Below, in pieces: positions 6,835 through 12,625 of a DNA stretch of 12,625 nt. A program made the position numbers and the translations under genes. The DNA comes from Bdellovibrionaceae bacterium UBA2466 (GTDB lineage Bacteria > Bdellovibrionota > FAC87 > UBA2466), in NCBI GenBank assembly GCA_002342225.1, contig DDPO01000140.1:1-12625 (forward strand), in the 5' to 3' direction. Every line of letters starts with the position of its first letter. Position 1 is the first letter of the stretch. The notes beneath the pieces were generated by a model. It ran no database searches. It worked only from the letters and a program-made list of their open reading frames with translations, and was not told the DNA's origin.

Positions 6835-8583
6835 ATGAGAATCAACCTGTCGCCATCTGCTCTGAAAGTAGCCCACAGTAGATATCTACTGCGCGGTGAA
6901 AACGGTGAAGTGTACGAAAGCCCTGAAGCCATGATGAATCGAGTGGCCAAAGCTGTTGCAAGGGCTGAATCTCACTTTGGCGCAGCCTCTCAAGTGGAAA
7001 ATTGGGCACAAAAATTTGAAGATCTTCTGTGTAAACTCGATTTTCTACCGAATTCTCCAACTTTAATGAATGCTGGAACTCCTCGGGGTCAACTCTCTGC
7101 ATGCTTTGTCCTTCCCATCGAAGATTCTCTTCCTTCGATTTTTGATACTTTGAAATTAACCGCAGCAGTGCAGCAGTCAGGTGGGGGAACTGGTTTTTCC
7201 TTTTCGAAGCTTCGCCCGAAAGGAGAAAAAGTTTCCTCATTAAGTGGAACAGCCTCGGGTCCCGTCTCTTTTATGAAAATCTTTGACTGTACGACTGAAA
7301 ACATCAAACAAGGTGGTAAGCGACGCGGAGCCAACATGGGAATCTTAAGAGTTGATCATCCCGATGTATTAGAGTTCATCCATGCAAAGCGAGAGGGGGG
7401 ATTCACCAATTTTAATCTCTCAATCGCAGTCACAGATGAATTCATGCATGCAGTAGAAAAAAAAGGAACTTTCAAATTAAAGAACCCTCATACTAAAACC
7501 ATCACCGCTGAAGTTGATGCCCAAGAACTTTTTAATGAAATTGTAAGAGGTGCTTGGTCGACTGGAGATCCGGGCCTTATCTTTATTGATAAGATACAAA
7601 GAGACAACCCCACTCCAGCTTTGGGAGACATTGAGGCTACTAACCCTTGTGGAGAAGTTCCGCTTCTACCCTTTGAAGCTTGCAACTTAGGTTCAATTAA
7701 TTTGAGCCACATGGTAAGCCACACTTCGAGACCTGAAATTTTGTGGGAAAAACTTAAAAAAACCGTCCAAATCGCAGTACGTTTTTTAGATAATGTCATT
7801 GAGATCAATTCTTTTCCTGATGAAAAGATCACTGAGCAAGTTCATGGGAACCGAAAAATTGGATTAGGAGTCATGGGCTTTCATGAGCTTCTAATTCAAC
7901 TAAATATTCCCTACAGTTCTATCAAAGCCGTTTCAATAGCTCAGCAGCTCATGAAATTCATTCAAACCTCAGCTTTAGAGGCCTCAGAGGAATTAGCAAA
8001 AGAGCGAGGCGTTTTTCCAAACTGGGAAAAAAGTCGTTATTACAAGCTCAATAAAAGATTAAGAAATGCCACTTGCACCTCTATTGCTCCCACCGGCACC
8101 ATCAGTATCCTCGCTGGCACCTCACCCAGCATTGAGCCGATTTTTGCTCTAGCCCTCTCAAGAAAACAGGTGCTAGGCGGACAAACCTTGGAAGAGGTCA
8201 ATCCACTGTTTCTCAAACATGCAAAAACTTACAAGCTTTCAGATGAAATACTCAAACAATTATCTCATCATGGAACACTCAAAGATATCGACGGTATTAG
8301 CGGAATAACCAAAGAACTTTTTGCAACAGCTTTAGAAATCTCTCCTGAGCAACATTTAAAAATTCAACATGCTTTTCAAGAATCTTGCGATAATGCAGTT
8401 TCAAAAACGATCAATTTACCAAATGATTTTCGAGAGGAAGGCATTGCAAAACTCTACTTCGAGGCGTGGAAACTAGGCCTGAAGGGGATCACCGTCTTCA
8501 GGTACGGATGCAAACCCAGCCAAGTCATGGAGTTCGGAGTCAGTAGCGACTCCCACTGTTTTCCCAAGGATTGTCTCGTCTGA
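6835..8583 (+). CDS. nrdJ: Adenosylcobalamin-dependent (class II) ribonucleotide reductase
   Basis: This enzyme reduces ribonucleotides to deoxyribonucleotides using a B12-generated thiyl radical. From the ATG at 6835 the product is 582 aa, a compact class II form. Landmarks are RYLLRGENGEVYESPEEM-like residues at 16-33, NSPTLMNAG (73-81), the first redox cysteine C90 in SACFVLPI, QSGGGTGFSF (114-123), the finger-loop NPCGE with radical cysteine C272, and C283 in EACNLGSINL. C272 and C283 are 11 residues apart, as in Thermotoga maritima NrdJ. ATCTSIAPTGTIS (412-424) and LGLKGITVFRYG (548-559) follow. A C-terminal pair C575/C580 is suited to thioredoxin reduction. The frame extends upstream to 6655 inside the deacylase gene, but conservation begins at MRINLSPSALKV. 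It follows the deacylase by 40 nt and its last 111 bp overlap the desaturase gene on the other strand. Confidence 0.95.
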   Translation: MRINLSPSALKVAHSRYLLRGENGEVYESPEAMMNRVAKAVARAESHFGAASQVENWAQKFEDLLCKLDFLPNSPTLMNAGTPRGQLSACFVLPIEDSLPSIFDTLKLTAAVQQSGGGTGFSFSKLRPKGEKVSSLSGTASGPVSFMKIFDCTTENIKQGGKRRGANMGILRVDHPDVLEFIHAKREGGFTNFNLSIAVTDEFMHAVEKKGTFKLKNPHTKTITAEVDAQELFNEIVRGAWSTGDPGLIFIDKIQRDNPTPALGDIEATNPCGEVPLLPFEACNLGSINLSHMVSHTSRPEILWEKLKKTVQIAVRFLDNVIEINSFPDEKITEQVHGNRKIGLGVMGFHELLIQLNIPYSSIKAVSIAQQLMKFIQTSALEASEELAKERGVFPNWEKSRYYKLNKRLRNATCTSIAPTGTISILAGTSPSIEPIFALALSRKQVLGGQTLEEVNPLFLKHAKTYKLSDEILKQLSHHGTLKDIDGISGITKELFATALEISPEQHLKIQHAFQESCDNAVSKTINLPNDFREEGIAKLYFEAWKLGLKGITVFRYGCKPSQVMEFGVSSDSHCFPKDCLV

Positions 8584-9291
8584 TTGGTATCGAGTTCCAA
8601 CGAGATCATCCCACCAAGTGAAATAGAGGGCATAGTTAAATTTATTAAATCGATGATGGACGGAATGATTGGTAGCGCTAATTATTGTTTTTAGAAATCG
8701 ATTTTTAAGAAAAACTTGGGGGTACAACTCATACCCTAAATGATTAACAACTCCCAAAACCGTCATGAGCATTAAGAAAAAGAAAACAACACCAATGTGG
8801 CATGGAATTGTGAAAGCGATGATCGGCATATAGAGCGACTCCAAAAAAGCTTCGACCGGATGAAAGCAGAAAGCGGCCCAAGGAGAGGGATTAGGAGCAC
8901 TGTGGTGAACCTTGTGTAAGTTTTTATAAAACCAAGGAAGATGAAGCAGACGGTGCGTCCAATAAAAATAGGTATCATGAATGACCATCATTACCAACAA
9001 ACTAAAAACAGCATACCAAAAACCGTATTTTGAAAAATCTGTATAAACTAAAGTTTGCCCCTTCTCCCAAGCGTCAAACATCCAAGCTCCGGTCCAACCA
9101 AAAATAACGGAGCTAAAGACAGAGTATTTAAACTCATGCTTCATCACTTTCTTGTCGGGAACTATGGGAGAGATCCGTTTAGACTCCCACTTTGGCTTTT
9201 TCCAGACATAGCAAAGGAAATAGAGCCCACCCGCAAAGCACAAGTAACGCAGAAAGACAATTAAAGACAATAATACGGTGTTTAAAAGCAC
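8473..9291 (-). CDS. Fatty acid hydroxylase/sterol desaturase-family membrane protein
   Basis: This is an integral membrane di-iron oxygenase of the family that includes sterol desaturases and fatty acid or alkylglycerol hydroxylases. The 272-residue product has hydrophobic spans near 5-29, 57-72, 89-104 and 155-182. The histidine clusters are H105 plus HRLLH (113-117), HKVHH (126-130), H144 in FHPVE, and NHSVHH (208-213), followed by TWWDDLVGTRY (225-235). All metal ligands expected for the family appear present. The GTG start at 9291 has GAGGAG seven bases upstream. The last 36 or so residues, beyond the catalytic core, are read from DNA that also encodes the C-terminus of nrdJ. It lies 58 nt after the NadD-like gene on the same strand and may share its transcript. 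The lipid substrate cannot be deduced. Confidence 0.93.
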   Translation of the reverse strand: MLLNTVLLSLIVFLRYLCFAGGLYFLCYVWKKPKWESKRISPIVPDKKVMKHEFKYSVFSSVIFGWTGAWMFDAWEKGQTLVYTDFSKYGFWYAVFSLLVMMVIHDTYFYWTHRLLHLPWFYKNLHKVHHSAPNPSPWAAFCFHPVEAFLESLYMPIIAFTIPCHIGVVFFFLMLMTVLGVVNHLGYELYPQVFLKNRFLKTIISATNHSVHHRFNKFNYALYFTWWDDLVGTRYQSDETILGKTVGVATDSELHDLAGFASVPEDGDPLQA

Positions 9292-9349
9292 AGGTCTTCT
9301 CCTCGTTTCATTATCGGAATAAAGAACGCTGAGCCTTAAATGGCTGATT

Positions 9350-10657
9350 TTATCGACTGGACTGATAGAGTTTATGATTCTTAATATAATCTAAAATAGT
9401 AGGATCTATTTCTTCATCAGTCGGCCTAACACCGGATTGGATTTTCTTTCGTATTTCAGTTGAACTTAAAGACATGCCTTTAGGGATTGGCAAAAGTACA
9501 ACAACCTCTTTTAAAGGGTCTGGGATTTTTAATTCTCTTCCATTACTTTCTCTGGGAGAAACCAAGTAAACTCGATTAGATTCCGCATCAACCTTACCCT
9601 GCTCTACTAGTTTCTCAAACGAATCCTGACCAATCACTTGGTAAAGCTTTTTAGTTCCGTAAATTTGTCCAACTCTTTCAAAAAAGGGATCTCTTCCGAA
9701 TTGATCAATAAGAGAGCTTGAGTCTCCCGTGTACAGATTAATACCCTCTTCTTTTTGCACACGCAGGGCAGTCATAGCTAATCTATGACGAGAGTCAGTT
9801 GCATGAGGTTTTTCGATCGAATTCAAATTTGGAGTGATGAGGATTTCATCAAGTCCTGCGGTTTCCATAGCATTTCTGGCAACGGCAATATGTCCTTCGT
9901 GAATCGGATCAAAGGTTCCAAAATAAACACCCACTTTCGGTTTGTAGTCTCTCATGGTGTTTGTCATCAATTGACCAATGGTATTTCGGGAACCCAATTC
10001 ATAGTTTGTAAATCGACCTGAGAGCGAAATAGTTCCAGGACGAATGTCCCCACCTACAGGAACAACACGATAATCTCGGAATTTATTAAGATCTATGCCT
10101 GCAGAGGGCAGATAGTGCCCCCAAGGTTCTCCCCAAGGCTGAACTCCATTGACCAAAATATCAATATTCTCGAGATTAAGCTGGCCCAATCGTTCATAGC
10201 CCGCAAGTCGATAAGCTAAGAACCGATGGTGGGCATTCCAAAGATCGACTTCGCGAATTTTTCCATCGGCATCAGTTACAATATTGAGCAAAATTCTATC
10301 GTGTTTAAAATCTCCACCATTATTTTCACGAATATATTTCGCTAACCCTTCCACTTGTTGTGGTTTTCTAAGGAATCGATGTCCGGGGGCTGCAATCACT
10401 TGGTCCAAAAGCAATTCCGAAACTGCTGAAAATCTTTCCTCTTTAGAATTTTTTTCTGAAACTTTTTTGTGAAGAAAATGAAATGAAGGAGGCTCAGACA
10501 GATGAAGGTCGCTCAATGCGGGAATAACTTTTGTCTGCTCTTTTGAGTTCTTTAAAATTTGCCCCAAAAGAAACGAACAATCGACGGGCTCCGCTCCAAA
10601 AACATGGAGTGAAGCTAAAAATAAAAACAGGCTTAAAAGCCAAATAACTCGTCCCAC
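9350..10657 (-). CDS. Signal-peptide-bearing protein with C-terminal NadD-type nucleotidyltransferase domain
   Basis: From the GTG at 10657 (ribosome site GGGAAGGGA just upstream) the product is 435 aa. Residues 1-22 look like a Sec signal peptide: MGR, a hydrophobic core VIWLLSLFLFLASLHV, and VFGA before E23. Residues 93-171 contain DLWNAHHRFLAYRLAGY (138-154), reminiscent of the DGxHR core of ParB/sulfiredoxin-like domains; this is a low-confidence guess. Residues 241-435 form a nicotinate-nucleotide adenylyltransferase-like domain: VYFGTFDPIHEGH (244-256), KPHATDSRHRLAM (283-295), VIGQDSFEKL (341-350), SSTEIRKKIQSG (398-409) and a closing DYIKNHKLY. An ordinary cytosolic NadD is about 200 aa without a signal sequence. 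The reaction would be transfer of AMP from ATP to NaMN or a similar acceptor, but an exported location makes substrate and ATP supply puzzling. A TTG at 10708 would hide the signal peptide and is unlikely. Confidence 0.82.
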   Translation of the reverse strand: MGRVIWLLSLFLFLASLHVFGAEPVDCSFLLGQILKNSKEQTKVIPALSDLHLSEPPSFHFLHKKVSEKNSKEERFSAVSELLLDQVIAAPGHRFLRKPQQVEGLAKYIRENNGGDFKHDRILLNIVTDADGKIREVDLWNAHHRFLAYRLAGYERLGQLNLENIDILVNGVQPWGEPWGHYLPSAGIDLNKFRDYRVVPVGGDIRPGTISLSGRFTNYELGSRNTIGQLMTNTMRDYKPKVGVYFGTFDPIHEGHIAVARNAMETAGLDEILITPNLNSIEKPHATDSRHRLAMTALRVQKEEGINLYTGDSSSLIDQFGRDPFFERVGQIYGTKKLYQVIGQDSFEKLVEQGKVDAESNRVYLVSPRESNGRELKIPDPLKEVVVLLPIPKGMSLSSTEIRKKIQSGVRPTDEEIDPTILDYIKNHKLYQSSR

Positions 10658-10808
10658 GGTTCCCTTCCCGCCTCTCCCGAGGGGGAGCACAAGCAAGTAC
10701 AAAGCCAAGTGTTAGCTACCGGAATACGCAGGAACCCCTTGAATTTTTGAGGTTTTTAGGGCCCCAAAAGAACAATCTAGGGCGCCTGTGTCAATGAGTT
10801 AGACTTTT

Positions 10809-11960
10809 TTAGAATCTTCGTGAGGGGGCTCTTCTGCCTTTAAAGCCTCTGCCGCCTCTAAATTGAAACTTGGGCTTAGGCTTCACTCCCGTAATGATTT
10901 TCTCGGCATCAACATCGAGCGGGGTCACAAAGTTCAATGCTTGTCCTGTTTTTCCAAATCGACCTGTTCGACCAATTCGGTGAATGTAGTCTTCGTGGTT
11001 TTCAGGAAGATCAAAATTGATCACATGTTCGATATCAAGAACATCAATACCCCTACCTGCAAGATCAGTTGCCACCATAACAGGATGGCTTCCTCTTCGA
11101 AACTTTTCTAGAGCGTCTTTTCGCTGCCATTGAGTACATCCACCGTGGAGTCTTACAACTCGGTGTCCCTCTCGGTAGAGCATAGTCGCCAAACGATCGG
11201 TTCTAATTTGAGTTCGAGCAAAAATTAAAACTTTTCCTTTTCTCTCCTCGAGCTCTTTGAGAATGAGATTGTTTTTCCCATCCATACTCACTTCAACTGT
11301 TTTTTGCTCAACTTGAGCTGAGGGTTTTAATTCAGTGTCGATAGCAACTCTCACTGGATTTTTCATGAGTTGATTGGCTAGCCCTTGAATCTCCGAGGGC
11401 AAAGTCGCACTAAAAAGTAAAGTTTGTCGTTCTCTTGAAATATGCTTCATGATCTCTTTAATCTGAGGTGCAAATCCCATATCAAGCATGCGATCAACTT
11501 CATCAAGAACTAGGAAATTAATTCCGCTCAAATCCACTGTGCCCTCTTGCAAGTGATCATTTAATCGGCCTGGAGTTGCTACAATAAAATCGGCACCTCT
11601 TTCTAATTCGTCACGTTGCCTGCGAAAAGACTCACCACCCACCACTAAACTACTGCACATTCCAAGCCCCTTACCCATCTGTCTTAAGACTTGATTAATC
11701 TGTGCTGCAAGTTCCCGAGTTGGACATAAGATCAGCGCCTGTTTAGTAGGCTCTGAATAAAGCATTGTTAAAAGTGGAATTCCAAAAGCACCTGTTTTAC
11801 CGGTACCAGTTTGAGCTGTTCCTAAAATATCTTTTCCCTGTAGAGCTACTGGAATAGCCTGTTTTTGAATCGGCGTGGGAGCTATAAAATTCATTTTACC
11901 TAAAGACTTCGATAAAGCCTCAGGAAGAGAAAGTTCGTTAAATGTATTAAATGTGTTCAC
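10809..11960 (-). CDS. DEAD-box-family ATP-dependent RNA helicase (RhlE-like)
   Basis: This cytosolic RNA helicase probably works in ribosome assembly or RNA turnover. The 383-residue core has every standard motif: Q-motif region with F8 and PTPIQKQAIP (28-37), motif I AQTGTGKT (49-56), Ia PTRELA (80-85), Ib ATPGR (128-132), motif III SAT (184-186), IV LIFART (245-250), V ATDLAGRGID (297-306) and VI HRIGRTGR (327-334). Motif II reads DEVD (153-156), not DEAD. The C-terminus is a short basic, Gly/Arg-rich tail (RGGRGFKGRRAPSRRF), typical of RhlE-type proteins. I chose the GTG at 11960, which has AAGAAGGG just upstream. A GTG at 11981 would add seven residues and has no ribosome site. Its leader appears structured. 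It is divergent from htpX. Confidence 0.95.
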   Translation of the reverse strand: MNTFNTFNELSLPEALSKSLGKMNFIAPTPIQKQAIPVALQGKDILGTAQTGTGKTGAFGIPLLTMLYSEPTKQALILCPTRELAAQINQVLRQMGKGLGMCSSLVVGGESFRRQRDELERGADFIVATPGRLNDHLQEGTVDLSGINFLVLDEVDRMLDMGFAPQIKEIMKHISRERQTLLFSATLPSEIQGLANQLMKNPVRVAIDTELKPSAQVEQKTVEVSMDGKNNLILKELEERKGKVLIFARTQIRTDRLATMLYREGHRVVRLHGGCTQWQRKDALEKFRRGSHPVMVATDLAGRGIDVLDIEHVINFDLPENHEDYIHRIGRTGRFGKTGQALNFVTPLDVDAEKIITGVKPKPKFQFRGGRGFKGRRAPSRRF

Positions 11961-11973
11961 ATACCCTTCTTCT

Positions 11974-12014
11974 AGGTGCACGAATGTCCCCCTAGGACAT
12001 CAGCTTCACCTGAT
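11974..12014 (-). promoter_or_regulatory. Structured 5' leader of the helicase mRNA
   Basis: On the minus strand ATGTCC and GGACAT (11984-11989 with 11995-12000) form a 6-bp stem around a 5-nt loop. ATCAG and CTGAT (11999-12003 with 12010-12014) form a 5-bp stem next to it. AGGTG and CACCT (12007-12011 with 11974-11978) could instead enclose the first stem. The second and third pairings compete for the same bases, so two alternative folds are possible just ahead of the ribosome site AAGAAGGG. Function is not shown. Confidence 0.35.
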
Positions 12015-12178
12015 AATTGCGTTCATTGAGTTTTAAATCGAATAGCAGTGAGAATTGTCAGGCGGAAAGAGTACGTATGTAATGCTCACCAAGCGACCCG
12101 TTTTCACAAGTCTTCAACTCGAATTTCGGGCACCTTAACAGTATTTGAATTTTTTAGCACGGAAATAATTTTGCGTCG

Positions 12179-12200
12179 CACAAAAAACAGCTTTTTTGTG
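12179..12200. repeat. Perfect 9-bp inverted repeat with A/T arms
   Basis: CACAAAAAA (12179-12187) and TTTTTTGTG (12192-12200) are exact reverse complements around a CAGC loop. A second pairing is possible: CGCACAA (12177-12183) with TTGTGCG (12217-12223), which would use the left arm differently. The element lies about 60 bp upstream of the htpX -10, so it is more likely a protein-binding site or a bent-DNA element than a leader structure, unless an upstream promoter exists. Confidence 0.55.
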
Positions 12201-12223
12201 TTGTAGTTTCAATATCTTGTGCG

Positions 12224-12241
12224 CCACCCCCTTCTGGGTGG
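12224..12241. repeat. Inverted repeat overlapping the htpX -35
   Basis: CCACCC (12224-12229) and GGGTGG (12236-12241) are exact reverse complements separated by CCTTCT. The right arm overlaps the proposed -35 hexamer at 12239-12244, the position expected of an operator. No known operator consensus is recognised. Confidence 0.45.
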
Positions 12242-12266
12242 ACGGATGAAAAATCGTTACTATAAT
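12239..12266 (+). promoter_or_regulatory. Candidate sigma70-type promoter for htpX
   Basis: A perfect TATAAT at 12261-12266 stands 16 bp downstream of TGGACG (12239-12244), a 4/6 match to TTGACA. Transcription would start near 12273, giving a leader of about 24 nt that contains the AAGGAG ribosome site at 12282-12287. It does not look like a sigma32 promoter. Confidence 0.6.
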
Positions 12267-12296
12267 ATAGAGCATAAATTTAAGGAGAGTCATTTC

Positions 12297-12625
12297 ATGG
12301 CCATGATCAAACGCATCTTTTTATTCGTTATCGTAAATATTTTAGTCGTCACCACCATCTCATTGATGCTGAACCTTTTAGGTATTCGCCCCTATCTCAC
12401 GAGATCTGGAATTGATTATCAAGCACTCTTAGCCATGTGCAGTGTTGTTGGCTTTACTGGAGCTTTTATCTCTCTCGCTATTTCAAGAATCATGGCGAAA
12501 ATGATGATGGGAGTTCAAGTGATTGATCCAGCCACTGCTCGTGGTGAACAGAAAGAACTTGTGACTCTCATTCACCGACTCTCACAGAGAGCTGGGCTCA
12601 CGACCATGCCTGAAGTCGGCATTTA
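12297..12625 (+). CDS. htpX: Heat-shock-type membrane metalloprotease HtpX (5' part)
   Basis: This is the N-terminal 109 residues of an inner-membrane M48 zinc protease that degrades misfolded membrane proteins. The visible part matches E. coli HtpX in order. A first membrane helix (about 4-28) is followed by NLLGIRPYLTRSGIDY and a second helix (about 42-63) with VVGFTGAFISLAISRIMAK, which parallels LFGFGGSFVSLLMSKWMA. Then come VIDPATARGEQ (75-85) and AGLTTMPEVGI at the edge. The catalytic HExxH lies beyond the window. The ATG at 12297 has AAGGAG nine bases upstream, and a second ATG two codons later is further from it. A near-consensus promoter overlapped by an inverted repeat precedes the gene, suggesting regulated expression. 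The assignment is confident although the active site is not seen. Confidence 0.92.
   Translation, partial: MAMIKRIFLFVIVNILVVTTISLMLNLLGIRPYLTRSGIDYQALLAMCSVVGFTGAFISLAISRIMAKMMMGVQVIDPATARGEQKELVTLIHRLSQRAGLTTMPEVGI

Larger units (their letters stand above)
11961..12296. other. Intergenic region between the helicase and htpX
   Basis: This is a 336-bp non-coding stretch between two divergent genes. It holds the helicase leader with inverted repeats (11974-12014), a central part of about 150 bp (roughly 12015-12176) in which I see no gene or clear element, an A/T-tract hairpin (12179-12200), a GC-rich hairpin (12224-12241), and the htpX promoter and ribosome site. No tRNA and no CIRCE element was found. 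I found no convincing -10/-35 pair for the helicase. Confidence 0.7.

Noticed and set aside
6842..7337. Minus-strand open frames opposite nrdJ
   Set aside because: They mirror the conserved NrdJ coding sequence and show no motifs or ribosome sites.
9350..10708. Longer TTG start for the NadD-like protein
   Set aside because: The added 17 residues have no ribosome site and would bury the signal peptide. The GTG at 10657 has GGGAAGGGA upstream.
10757..10768. GGGCCC-centred palindrome as terminator of the helicase gene
   Set aside because: The palindrome has no loop and no T-run follows on the minus strand.
10766..10794. Perfect TTGACA on the minus strand (10794-10789) as promoter of the NadD-like gene
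   Set aside because: At 16-18 bp spacing the best -10 is TCTTTT (3/6), so the pair is not convincing.
12155..12161. TTAGCAC as half of a CIRCE (HrcA) element before htpX
   Set aside because: The left arm is incomplete and there is no GAGTGCTAA right arm at the expected distance.
12179..12200. The A/T hairpin as a Rho-independent terminator
   Set aside because: It lies between two divergent genes, so neither needs a terminator there, and the stem lacks GC.

Overview
The window reads as chromosomal DNA of a Gram-negative bacterium with fairly low GC and AAA/GAA-rich coding. The gene mix (short Aat, B12-dependent ribonucleotide reductase, ATP-type PEP carboxykinase, sterol-desaturase-family membrane enzyme, RhlE-like helicase, HtpX) and the tight gene packing would fit a Bdellovibrio-like or other former delta-proteobacterial lineage. 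That placement is an inference from gene style, not a measured match. I see no rRNA, tRNA, CRISPR array, insertion sequence or phage module. Almost all of the sequence is coding.

Layout. (1) Positions 1-153 hold the tail of an unrecognised plus-strand gene. (2) Positions 183-2538 hold a compact minus-strand cluster, read right to left: a pseudopilin-like membrane protein, a YkgJ-type cysteine-cluster protein, an AlkB-like 2-oxoglutarate/Fe(II) oxygenase, and leucyl/phenylalanyl-tRNA-protein transferase (aat). Spacings of +3 nt, a 16-nt overlap and a 4-nt overlap indicate one transcript. (3) Divergent from it run gltX (2577-4064) and pckA (4149-5732), the latter with its own recognisable promoter. 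(4) Positions 5818-8583 hold a plus-strand set: a two-CBS-domain protein, a YbaK-type aminoacyl-tRNA deacylase (1-nt overlap) and class II ribonucleotide reductase nrdJ. (5) Positions 8473-9291 hold a minus-strand fatty acid hydroxylase/sterol desaturase whose 3' end overlaps the 3' end of nrdJ by 111 bp. (6) Positions 9350-10657 hold a minus-strand protein with a signal peptide, a possible ParB/sulfiredoxin-like middle region and a complete NadD-type nucleotidyltransferase domain. (7) Positions 10809-11960 hold a DEAD-box-family RNA helicase carrying DEVD in motif II. (8) Positions 11961-12296 are non-coding, with several inverted repeats and a good htpX promoter. (9) From 12297 to the edge runs the 5' part of htpX.

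Functional themes are protein quality control and translation fidelity (Aat, HtpX, YbaK, GluRS), nucleotide and NAD metabolism (NrdJ, CBS, NadD-like), central carbon metabolism (PckA), nucleic-acid repair (AlkB-like) and envelope or lipid functions (desaturase, pseudopilin-like protein).

The most unusual item is the apparently exported NadD-like fusion protein at 9350-10657. Next come the 111-bp convergent overlap of two conserved enzymes, the pseudopilin-like protein that keeps Glu+5 but has lost the prepilin-peptidase glycine, and the array of hairpins in the helicase/htpX intergenic region. The other genes are ordinary housekeeping genes. I see no mobile or defence system here.
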